Shown here: piece by piece, positions 6,847 to 13,408 of the stretch | Position numbering within the stretch: the stretch's first letter is position 1 | Layout: each line of letters begins with the position of its first letter | From: JAADHY01 sp964428935 | Lineage (GTDB): Bacteria > Planctomycetota > Planctomycetia > Planctomycetales > Planctomycetaceae | DNA: 14,066 nucleotides | Assembly: GCA_964428935.1 (NCBI GenBank) | Contig: CAYSAG010000122.1 | Location: 1-14,066 of the forward strand | Reading direction: 5' to 3' | Made by a program: the position numbers and the translations under genes | The notes under the pieces: generated by a model | The model's input: the letters and a program-made list of their open reading frames with translations, nothing else | Told to the model about the DNA's origin: nothing | Databases searched by the model: none

Positions 6847-9540
6847 TCAAAGCTCGGGCAAAACGTCGTCCCCCGTGCCCTGCAACGTGAGCACCTTCTG
6901 TCCGTCCACGACGACCTGGTAAGTCAACCCGGCCTTCGACTGCACGTGCACGCGGCCGTTTTTCTGGCTGAGCGGGAAGGGAGCGACGACGACGTGGCCG
7001 CCCGTTCGAACGACGTCCAGACTGTCCAGTTCGCCTTCCAGCCGCAGTCGCAAACTGACCAGAGCACACGGGTTAATCGACGGACCGGCCCGTCGCTGCG
7101 TCGCCAGCTCGAACGAGTCGGGCAAACAACCGGCCAACGGCCCGTCCGGGTACTGCATTTGCTCGCCGGCGTTCAGAATGCCTCGAGCCACGTGCTTCCA
7201 GTCGAGCGTTCGGTCGTAGGGAGCCAACAACGTCAAGGCGTAGGCGTAGTTGAGCCCACACCACTGAACGGGACGACCAATCCACAGCGGGGCCCGCCAG
7301 TTCGTCGCTCCGTAAACCGGCACGGTCGCGTAAAGCATGACTGGGTACTTGCTCCACAAGTACACGAACGGCAGACCGGTCAAGGCCCAGCGACGAGCTT
7401 GCTCCAAGTAGTCGTTGCGGCCGGTCAGCTGGTAGCCTCGCACGTACGCGTGGACCAAGTGAGCCGAAGCCAGAATGTCCGGCGTGTGCAAAGACAGCTC
7501 CCACACCTGCGCTCCGCGGGGCGTCCGGAACCGTTTCATGTACTCCAGCGTCTGGACGCCGGCCTGCAAGGCCCGCTCGTCGCCCGTGTAGTAAGCGTGC
7601 TCGAGCAGTTGGACGGCGTGCTGAGCGCACCAGCCGCTTGCCGTGTCTTCGAAATGTCCGCGTTGGTACCGGCCCCGGTAGCGAAACGACCCGTCCGCCC
7701 GCTGACGGCGAAGCAGTTGCTCCACGCGGCTCCGGCTGGCCCGCAACCACTGTTCCGCTCGTCCTGTTACGAAAAACGCGACCGGGTTCCGAATGTGAGC
7801 TCCGCCGGGAACCAATTCGGTCAGCTCGGGCACTCGACCGGTCAAGCGGAAAATGGTCGAGGCCATGTCGGCGTAGGGTCGACGCGGCCATTTCGGCTCG
7901 GCGCAGTGCCCCCAGCCGTTTTCGTTTCGCAGAGGTCCGCGCAGGGCCTTCAAGCACAACCGCCACTGCTCGGCACGAGGCCGCCCCGGTGGCACCGGCG
8001 GCAGCCCGCGTCGACGGACCGCCCAAAGAATGGCCTCCTCCAGCGACCCGCTGCTGACTCGAAGCACCCCGTCCACCCGCCGTCCCTGCAAAGCCAGACG
8101 GTGGCCCGGCGCGGCGTCGAGAAAGTTGGGCGTGGCAAAGACCGGCCGCAGCGAGGGGTCGTCCCACGTCAGGGCAACCGTGTCGGTCGGAGTTCGGACC
8201 GCCAAGAGCGGCCAAGTCACCTTGAGCGGGTCGGGGGCGAAACGGAGGTGGTCGGCCGTTTCAATGTCGAGCGTCGAGGAGGAGTGCTCGCCGCGGCCCA
8301 AGTACTCCAACCCGGCAAACAGTCCTTGCTCCAACGCCCCCAACACCCGCACCACCGGGCCTTCCCAGTCGGCCGGCCAGAGGTTGTCGCCGGGCAGCGA
8401 GGGTGTCTCACCCGGAGCGGCCGGCTCGCTTGCCGCCGACACGCGAAGCGAAAACCGGAGTTGGTCGTCGTGCAGAGCCAGCGTCAGCCGGACGCCGTCG
8501 CCCGCAACCAGAACGCCGCCGGCCGTCTTGCGAGCGGTCAGGGCCGGCACGCGGCCCCGGCAGTGCAACAGCGGCGTCAGCACGGCAACGAGGTGGTCCT
8601 TGCGGTGTAACGTGGCTCCCGTGCCGTCCCGAGCCACTCGCAGACGCAGCTCGCCCGCCTTCACTTCCACCCAGTCAGCCGGGACGTCCAACCGGTACCA
8701 GCACACGACTCGCTGCAGCGGTGGCCAGTCGCTCGCCAACACCCGCAGACGGTCACAGCCGAACGGACGAGCCGGAGGCCGAGCGCGGAGCTCGAGCGTT
8801 GTCGAGCCTTTCGCCGGCACCGTGCCGCCGACGCGAGTCAGCCGCGCCGCCTCCAGCGTGACCGACAGCGGCTGCGCCGAGTGGTTCCGCAGTCGCACGT
8901 GCAAGGTGTCGGCGCCGGCCGTCACCTGCTCGACTTCCAGCGGGTGCAGCCGGTAGGGTTGAACCTCGACCCAGTCCACTTCGGCTCGCCCAGGACCGTT
9001 GCCGGGGTCCAGACGCAGTTGCCGCAGCGCGCCGTCGAAGGGGACGGACAACTGCACCTCGTGCCACTCTTTGCCGCCTGGCACCAAGAACCGCACGCTC
9101 TGTTCCTCGCACCACCGCGGCGACTGCTCCGTCGTGTAAAACAACTGCCAGCGGTCCGCGTGAGGCGTCTTCAGCCGGAGCCGGACCCACACCGGCCCCG
9201 ACACCGGCTGGCTCAGCACAGGCGAGTGAAAGTAGGGGTCGACACCGGTGGCCTCGACACGCAACACGCCGTCCTCCACCGACAGCCGACACGCGTGCGT
9301 AGCTTGCCAGCCGGCCGACGTGTCGAAGTCCCAGCGCAAGACCGGTCCGGCAGGAAGAGGCTGTCGAGGAAACGGGCGGACGTCCGCCGGGCCTGACGCC
9401 GAAGCGCGTCCAGACGTCGGCGGGCCAGCCGTCGCCGCTCCGCCGGCGACCGAGAGACTCAACGCGACCAAACCCACCAGTCCAGTCAGTCGCACAGCAA
9501 CACGGGCAACACGAGGTGTGCAAACAGCGCGGTGAGTCAT
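6847..9540 (-). CDS. Large secreted protein of unknown function, beta-domains plus probable alpha/alpha toroid
   Basis: An 897-residue protein I cannot assign to a named family. Residues 1-38 look like a signal peptide (basic start, hydrophobic 17-34, AGGAATA). A Pro/Ser/Ala linker reaches about 65. Residues 67-197 resemble a jelly-roll, carbohydrate-binding-like module (LRWDFDTSAGWQA... then QLRLDPGN and AEVDWVEVQPY). About 200-490 is strand-rich. About 500-830 is helical, with regularly spaced Trp/Tyr/His segments such as FEDTASGWCAQHA (630-642), WELSLHTPDILASAH (680-694), GRPVQWCGLNYAYAL (755-769) and YPDGPLAGCLPDSFELA (797-813), suggesting an (alpha/alpha) barrel as in several polysaccharide lyases and glycoside hydrolases. 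The end (830-897) is beta again. Start ATG 9540 has GAGAGG about 9 bases upstream. First gene of the minus-strand cluster, divergent from hflX. A glycan-acting enzyme is my inference from fold and neighbours; no catalytic residue is established. Confidence 0.85.
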   Translation of the reverse strand: MTHRAVCTPRVARVAVRLTGLVGLVALSLSVAGGAATAGPPTSGRASASGPADVRPFPRQPLPAGPVLRWDFDTSAGWQATHACRLSVEDGVLRVEATGVDPYFHSPVLSQPVSGPVWVRLRLKTPHADRWQLFYTTEQSPRWCEEQSVRFLVPGGKEWHEVQLSVPFDGALRQLRLDPGNGPGRAEVDWVEVQPYRLHPLEVEQVTAGADTLHVRLRNHSAQPLSVTLEAARLTRVGGTVPAKGSTTLELRARPPARPFGCDRLRVLASDWPPLQRVVCWYRLDVPADWVEVKAGELRLRVARDGTGATLHRKDHLVAVLTPLLHCRGRVPALTARKTAGGVLVAGDGVRLTLALHDDQLRFSLRVSAASEPAAPGETPSLPGDNLWPADWEGPVVRVLGALEQGLFAGLEYLGRGEHSSSTLDIETADHLRFAPDPLKVTWPLLAVRTPTDTVALTWDDPSLRPVFATPNFLDAAPGHRLALQGRRVDGVLRVSSGSLEEAILWAVRRRGLPPVPPGRPRAEQWRLCLKALRGPLRNENGWGHCAEPKWPRRPYADMASTIFRLTGRVPELTELVPGGAHIRNPVAFFVTGRAEQWLRASRSRVEQLLRRQRADGSFRYRGRYQRGHFEDTASGWCAQHAVQLLEHAYYTGDERALQAGVQTLEYMKRFRTPRGAQVWELSLHTPDILASAHLVHAYVRGYQLTGRNDYLEQARRWALTGLPFVYLWSKYPVMLYATVPVYGATNWRAPLWIGRPVQWCGLNYAYALTLLAPYDRTLDWKHVARGILNAGEQMQYPDGPLAGCLPDSFELATQRRAGPSINPCALVSLRLRLEGELDSLDVVRTGGHVVVAPFPLSQKNGRVHVQSKAGLTYQVVVDGQKVLTLQGTGDDVLPEL

Positions 9541-9724
9541 GGGTGTGGCCTCTCGTTGGGTGGTTGTGGAGCGGTGCTTCTCCCCCCGTCGACGCTTTCC
9601 GGCCCAGGCCGCCGGGCAAGCCGAGCGGGTGTGTCAGGCCGGAGCGTCCGGGTCGGTGACCGGGCCGGGGTCGGCCGTCTGGAGACAGCTCGACACGGCG
9701 ACAGCAGAGCACGGACGACCGGAC

Positions 9725-9773
9725 ACCGTCGGGCATTCTACCCGAGCCGTTCGCGGGAAGGAAACCGTCGGGC
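9725..9773. repeat. 10-bp direct repeat ACCGTCGGGC, two copies 39 bases apart
   Basis: Exact copies at 9725-9734 and 9764-9773 bracket the candidate minus-strand promoter (hexamers at 9735-9740 and 9758-9763). The position would suit an operator, but two copies of a GC-rich decamer could also be coincidence. Confidence 0.4.
9735..9763 (-). promoter_or_regulatory. Candidate promoter for the unknown secreted-protein gene
   Basis: On the minus strand TAGAAT (9740-9735) matches five of six positions of a sigma70 -10 element. A 17-base spacer precedes a poor -35 candidate, TTCCTT. It would give a leader of nearly 190 bases, so support is weak. Confidence 0.25.
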
Positions 9774-9826
9774 GCCGTGCTGCCCGGAGACGTCGGCCCG
9801 CCGCGTTTCGGACGAACCGAGGCTCG

Positions 9827-9855
9827 TTGCTTCGCACTCGCCGGCGTCGTAAACT
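9827..9855 (+). promoter_or_regulatory. Candidate promoter for hflX
   Basis: TTGCTT (9827-9832), 17-base spacer, TAAACT (9850-9855). The -10 matches four of six consensus positions and the -35 three. It lies in one of the few AT-containing patches of this region, about 90 bases before the hflX start. Confidence 0.35.
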
Positions 9856-9946
9856 AGTCAAGGCTGACCGCGGCGAAGGCCGAAACCTTTTGTGCAGGGC
9901 TGGCCTTTGCGGAGTCTTGGAAGCGTCCGGAAATTTGCGAGAGGTC

Positions 9947-11320
9947 ATGTCGGCGACACGAAAGAAAGTCCGCAAGACAGGAGGAACCAGCGGGAACTTG
10001 ACAGAGCTGAAGCGAGACGAACTGAAGGTCGAACGGCGGCGCGGCGTTTTGGTCGCCGTGCTGCCGCCGGAACGAGCGGCCGAGAAAGAGCGGGCGCTGG
10101 ACGAGCTGGAGGGCTTGGCCGAAACGGCCGGCGTGAAGGTCGTGGGCAAGCTGGTGCAAGTGCGGGAACGGCCGGACGCGGCTACGTACATTGGCCGAGG
10201 CAAGCTGGACGAGTTGCGTCAGTTGGTCCGGTCGACCGGCGCCGAGCTGGTCGTGTTCGACAACGACCTCAGCCCGGCTCAGGGCCGCAACCTGGAGCGC
10301 GAGCTGGACACGGTCATTGTCGACCGCAGCGAGGTCATTCTGGACATTTTCGCCACCCGGGCCCAGACCTACGAAGCCAAGTTGCAGGTCGAACTGGCTC
10401 AGCTCCTTTACTTCCGTCCGCGGTTGAAGCGACTGTGGACGCACCTGGAACGAATCGAGGGTGGTATTGGCACGGGCCGCGGTCCTGGTGAAAAGCAGCT
10501 CGAAATGGACCGCCGCATGCTCGACAAGCGCGTGGCCGAGCTGCGACGAAAGCTGAAGCAGGTCGAGAAGCGGCGCGAGCGCATGGTCGCCAGTCGGACC
10601 GACGCCCTGACCGTGTCGCTGGTCGGGTACACGAACGCGGGCAAGAGTACGCTCATGCGAGCCTTGACCGGCAGCGACGTGTACGTGGCCGACAAGCTCT
10701 TCGCCACCCTCGACACCCGCACCCGCCGCTGGCACATTCCCAAGCTGGGGGACGTGCTGCTGAGCGACACGGTAGGGTTCGTGCGGAACTTCCCGCACCA
10801 CTTGGTGGCGTCGTTCAAGTCGACGCTGGAAGAGGCCAAACACGCCGACCTGCTGTTGCACGTGGTCGACGCCTCCAGCCCGGACGCTCCGGAACAAATC
10901 GAGACGGTCCACCGAGTGCTGGAGGAAATTGGCGTCAACCACGACAACATGATTCTGGTGTTGAACAAGGTGGACGTCGTGCAAGACTACTCGGTGCTGG
11001 ACGTTCTGCTGGCTCAAAACGACAACGCCGTGGCCGTCAGCGCCGTTCAAGGACGCGGCCTGGACCGCCTGACCGACATGGTCGTGGAACGACTGAGCGA
11101 AGGCTACGTGGAGGCCACGGTCGAAACAGACGCCTCGAACGGACGACTGCTGGCCTTCTTGCGGCAGTGCAGCGACGTCAGCCAGACCGAGTGCTACGAC
11201 TCGCGCGTCACGGTCCACTGCCGACTGCCCCGACGGTTCGTCGCGCGAGTGGCTCGCGAACCGAACACGACCCTCGTCGTCCACGACCAGCCAGCCGTTC
11301 CGGGGACTCGTTCCGGCTGA
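9947..11320 (+). CDS. hflX: GTPase HflX
   Basis: A translation-factor-like GTPase of 457 residues that binds the large ribosomal subunit; characterised homologues split or rescue stalled ribosomes. The N-terminal HflX domain includes ATYIGRGKLDEL (79-90) and VVFDNDLSPAQGRNLE. A glycine-rich block GGIGTGRGPGEKQLEMDRR (172-190) and a basic coiled coil (about 190-215) follow. The G domain has G1 GYTNAGKS (227-234), switch I FATLDTRTR, G3 DTVGF (274-278), G4 NKVD (340-343) and G5 SA (365-366). The C-terminal domain runs to 457. The frame is open 136 codons upstream, but homology begins only after M at 9947. The GAGAGGT ahead of it is unusually close (2-3 bases), so the start carries some doubt; an in-frame TTG at 9998 with AGGAGG 13 bases upstream is the alternative. 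Divergent from the glycan cluster. Confidence 0.96.
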   Translation: MSATRKKVRKTGGTSGNLTELKRDELKVERRRGVLVAVLPPERAAEKERALDELEGLAETAGVKVVGKLVQVRERPDAATYIGRGKLDELRQLVRSTGAELVVFDNDLSPAQGRNLERELDTVIVDRSEVILDIFATRAQTYEAKLQVELAQLLYFRPRLKRLWTHLERIEGGIGTGRGPGEKQLEMDRRMLDKRVAELRRKLKQVEKRRERMVASRTDALTVSLVGYTNAGKSTLMRALTGSDVYVADKLFATLDTRTRRWHIPKLGDVLLSDTVGFVRNFPHHLVASFKSTLEEAKHADLLLHVVDASSPDAPEQIETVHRVLEEIGVNHDNMILVLNKVDVVQDYSVLDVLLAQNDNAVAVSAVQGRGLDRLTDMVVERLSEGYVEATVETDASNGRLLAFLRQCSDVSQTECYDSRVTVHCRLPRRFVARVAREPNTTLVVHDQPAVPGTRSG

Positions 11321-11349
11321 GTGGCGGCGCTGGACCCTCCGGCCGCCGC
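11321..11349 (+). terminator. Hairpin directly after hflX
   Basis: GGCGGC (11323-11328) pairs with GCCGCC (11342-11347), extendable by one wobble and one GC pair, with a 13-base loop, starting just after the stop codon. There is no T-tract, so it may be a transcript 3'-end stabiliser or nothing at all. Confidence 0.25.
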
Positions 11350-11477
11350 GTCCGCCTCCATCCGGCCGTGCCTTTTACCCACCTCCCGCGGCCGACGAGT
11401 GGCTGCCGACGCCTGACCGGCCGCAAGACGGCTCATGCAAACTCGACGTCGGGTGCCAAGCGCCCGGTCGCCTTCGT

Positions 11478-11498
11478 CCCCCGCCCCCGCTCGCCCCC
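11478..11498. repeat. C-run tract (G-runs on the complement) ahead of the rhamnulokinase promoter
   Basis: Three runs of five C occur within 21 bases (11478-11482, 11484-11488, 11494-11498), and a further CCC lies at 11463-11465. The complement could form a G-quadruplex only with one long loop. It lies just upstream of the candidate promoter at 11514. Confidence 0.4.
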
Positions 11499-11513
11499 GC
11501 TTCCGCGTTTCGA

Positions 11514-11542
11514 TTCAAACCCTTTCCCTCTGCGGCTATTAT
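11514..11542 (+). promoter_or_regulatory. Candidate promoter for the rhamnulokinase gene
   Basis: TTCAAA (11514-11519), an exact 17-base spacer, then TATTAT (11537-11542): four of six and five of six matches to sigma70 consensus. It stands out in an otherwise very GC-rich gap and would give a leader of about 57 bases. Confidence 0.5.
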
Positions 11543-11605
11543 GCTTCGCGTGTGCTGCGGTGCTGGATTCTTGGAAATTTCATGTGAGGGAGGCGACGGG
11601 GAAAA

Positions 11606-13099
11606 ATGGCCGAACAGTGCTACTTGGCAGTGGACCTGGGCGCGGAGAGTGGTCGGGTCATCGCCGGCCTGCTGAACGAGGGGCGTCTGACGTTGGAAGA
11701 GGTGCACCGGTTCCCCAACGGACCGGTCAACATGGCCGGTACGCTCCGCTGGAACGTCTTGGGCCTGTGGGTGGAAATCCAAAACGGTTTGGCCAAGGCC
11801 GCTGCCCAGTACGGCGACTCCATTCTTTCCGTCGGCGTCGACACGTGGGGGGTCGATTACACGCTGCTGTCCGCGACGAACGAACTGCTGGGACAGCCGT
11901 ACTGCTACCGCGACCCGCGGACGCTCGGAATGATTGAGACCATGTGCAGCCGCGTTCCTCGCGAAGAAATTTTCGCGGCAACGGGCATCCAGTTCATTGA
12001 AATCAACACGCTGGTGCAGCTGGTGGCCATGCAGCAGAGCAACCGGGACCTGCTCGAAATGGCCGACAAGCTGCTCATGATGCCCGACTTTTTCAACTGG
12101 CTGTTGTGCGGCAGCCGAGTGGCCGAGTTCACCGACGCCACGACAACTCAGTGCTACAACCCGCGGGAACGGAACTGGGCCTTCGACCTGCTGCGCAAGT
12201 TGGAGCTGCCGACGCACCTGTTCCCCGAAATCGTCCAGCCCGGCACGAAGCTGGGGCAGCTGCGAGAACAGGTCGCGAAGCAGACGGGTCTGAAACGGGT
12301 CGACGTCGTTGCCCCAGCCACCCACGACACCGGTTCGGCCGTGGCCGCCGTGCCCACCGAGCGGACCGGTCAAACCAATTGGGCGTACATCAGCTCGGGC
12401 ACTTGGTGTCTGATGGGCGTCGAGGTTCCAGACGCCATTCTGTCCGAGCGTGCTTTGCAGCTGAACGTGACGAACGAGGGGGGCGTCGACGGCACGTTCC
12501 GACTGCTGCGAAACATCATGGGCTTGTGGCTGGTTCAGCAGTGCCGACGCTCCTTCGAGCGGAAAGGCAAGTCGTACGACTACAGTCAGTTGACCGAGCT
12601 GGCGGCGAAAGCCCCGCCGTTCCGCTCACTGGTCAACCCCGACGACGTCGCCTTCCTCAGCCCCGAAGACATGCCAACGGCGTTGCAGGAATGGTGCCGT
12701 AAGACCGACCAACCCGTCCCCGAAACCGAAGGCCAGCTGGTCCGCTGCTGCCTGGAAAGCCTGGCCCTGCGCTACCGAATGGTGCTGGAGTGGCTCGAAG
12801 AGCTGACAGGCAACCGCATTGAAGTCATTCACATTGTGGGCGGTGGGTCGAAGAACGAGCTGCTGGACCAGTTCGCCGCCAACGCGTGCGGACGGCCGGT
12901 GGTGACCGGGCCGGTCGAGGCGACGGCCATGGGCAACGTGTTGGTGCAGGCCCGGGCGCAAGGTGCGGTCGGGTCGCTGGCAGAGCTGCGCGAGGTCGTG
13001 CGGCGGTCGACCGAAATGCGTCAGTTCGAGCCTCAAGACACGGACGTCTGGGAACAGGCCTACCGCCGGTTCAAGGACTTGGTCGAAAGACCGACGTGA
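11606..13099 (+). CDS. rhaB: Rhamnulokinase
   Basis: FGGY-family sugar kinase of 497 residues, predicted to phosphorylate L-rhamnulose to L-rhamnulose 1-phosphate with ATP in the cytoplasm, step two of rhamnose use. The N-terminal phosphate loop is VDLGAESGRV (9-18). HRFPNGPV, the sugar-site block VGVDTWGVDY (76-85) and CYRDPRT (100-106) are typical of rhamnulokinases rather than xylulo- or glycerol kinases. The probable catalytic base is D241 in APATHDTGSAVA. YISSGTWCLMG (261-271) and GGGSKNELLDQFAANA (412-427) form the ATP-side core. Start ATG 11606 follows GAGGGAGG (11586-11593) at 12 bases; the nearer ATG at 11582 meets a stop at once. Rhamnose isomerase and aldolase genes are not in the window, so the kinase appears to stand alone. 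L-fuculokinase is the main alternative, judged less likely. Confidence 0.93.
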   Translation: MAEQCYLAVDLGAESGRVIAGLLNEGRLTLEEVHRFPNGPVNMAGTLRWNVLGLWVEIQNGLAKAAAQYGDSILSVGVDTWGVDYTLLSATNELLGQPYCYRDPRTLGMIETMCSRVPREEIFAATGIQFIEINTLVQLVAMQQSNRDLLEMADKLLMMPDFFNWLLCGSRVAEFTDATTTQCYNPRERNWAFDLLRKLELPTHLFPEIVQPGTKLGQLREQVAKQTGLKRVDVVAPATHDTGSAVAAVPTERTGQTNWAYISSGTWCLMGVEVPDAILSERALQLNVTNEGGVDGTFRLLRNIMGLWLVQQCRRSFERKGKSYDYSQLTELAAKAPPFRSLVNPDDVAFLSPEDMPTALQEWCRKTDQPVPETEGQLVRCCLESLALRYRMVLEWLEELTGNRIEVIHIVGGGSKNELLDQFAANACGRPVVTGPVEATAMGNVLVQARAQGAVGSLAELREVVRRSTEMRQFEPQDTDVWEQAYRRFKDLVERPT

Positions 13100-13100
13100 G

Positions 13101-13115
13101 CGCAAGCGTCTTGCG
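13101..13115 (+). terminator. Perfect hairpin one base after the rhamnulokinase stop
   Basis: CGCAAG, loop CGT, CTTGCG: a perfect 6-bp stem with a 3-base loop beginning one base past TGA. No T-tract follows, so intrinsic termination is doubtful; it may mark or protect the transcript end. Confidence 0.35.
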
Positions 13116-13256
13116 GCACGTTGGCGCCGGCCCGGCCCGAGCGACCTCGGTTGGCGGGACGGGTCGCCGCTGCGGCCCAAGTCGGCACACCAAGCAACGG
13201 CCGAAACTCAGCGACAAGCGGCGCGGGCTCGGTCCAGACGAGACCCTTGCAGTGGC

Positions 13257-13273
13257 TGGCAAAGACGTTGCCA
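13257..13273. repeat. 6-bp inverted repeat TGGCAA-N5-TTGCCA
   Basis: A perfect inverted repeat about 136 bases before the ftsY start. It could be an operator-like site or an RNA hairpin; no T-tract follows on either strand. Confidence 0.35.
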
Positions 13274-13408
13274 AGTTCTCGACGCACGGCTCGACTTTGC
13301 AAACCAACGGCCTTCTGGTCTGCGGTCCTTTCCGTTCGTGACGGAATTGGTCCGAACAGAGCGTTGCCGCAGGCTTTTTCGCTTCGACTAGAGAGGAACA
13401 ATCCGACC

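Larger units (their letters stand above)
9541..9946. other. 406-base divergent regulatory region
   Basis: This region separates the unknown secreted-protein gene (minus) from hflX (plus). The hflX frame happens to stay open through all of it, but the translation is Arg/Ala/Gly-rich with no HflX similarity, so I treat it as non-coding. It holds candidate promoters for both directions and a 10-bp direct repeat, listed separately. Confidence 0.6.
13100..13408. other. 309-base intergenic region before ftsY
   Basis: I see no gene here. It holds a hairpin at its left end (13101-13115) and a second one at 13257-13273. The ftsY ribosome binding site GAGAGGA (13391-13397) is at its right end. A possible -35 (TTGCCG, 13364-13369) has no acceptable -10 partner. 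Confidence 0.5.

Noticed and set aside
4874..6922. 682-aa plus-strand open frame opposite the TPR/GT9 gene
   Set aside because: It is antisense to a protein with clear TPR and GT9 motifs, and its translation has no recognisable domain. Long antisense frames are expected in GC-rich DNA with few stop triplets.
6322..8610. 762-aa plus-strand open frame spanning the TPR and unknown secreted-protein genes
   Set aside because: It crosses two minus-strand genes and their gap, is rich in Arg, Pro, Gln and Val, and shows no motif. A shadow of the real genes.
9539..9946. 136-codon upstream extension of hflX
   Set aside because: No HflX similarity, Arg-rich and low-quality translation, and it would consume the whole divergent promoter region.
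9854..11284. 476-aa minus-strand open frame opposite hflX
   Set aside because: hflX on the plus strand has all G motifs; the antisense translation is Gln/His/Val-rich as expected from complementing its codons.
11500..11525. T-loop-like sequence on the minus strand suggesting a tRNA
   Set aside because: The would-be T-loop reads TTTGAATC rather than TTCGAATC, and no acceptor, anticodon or D arm could be folded around it.
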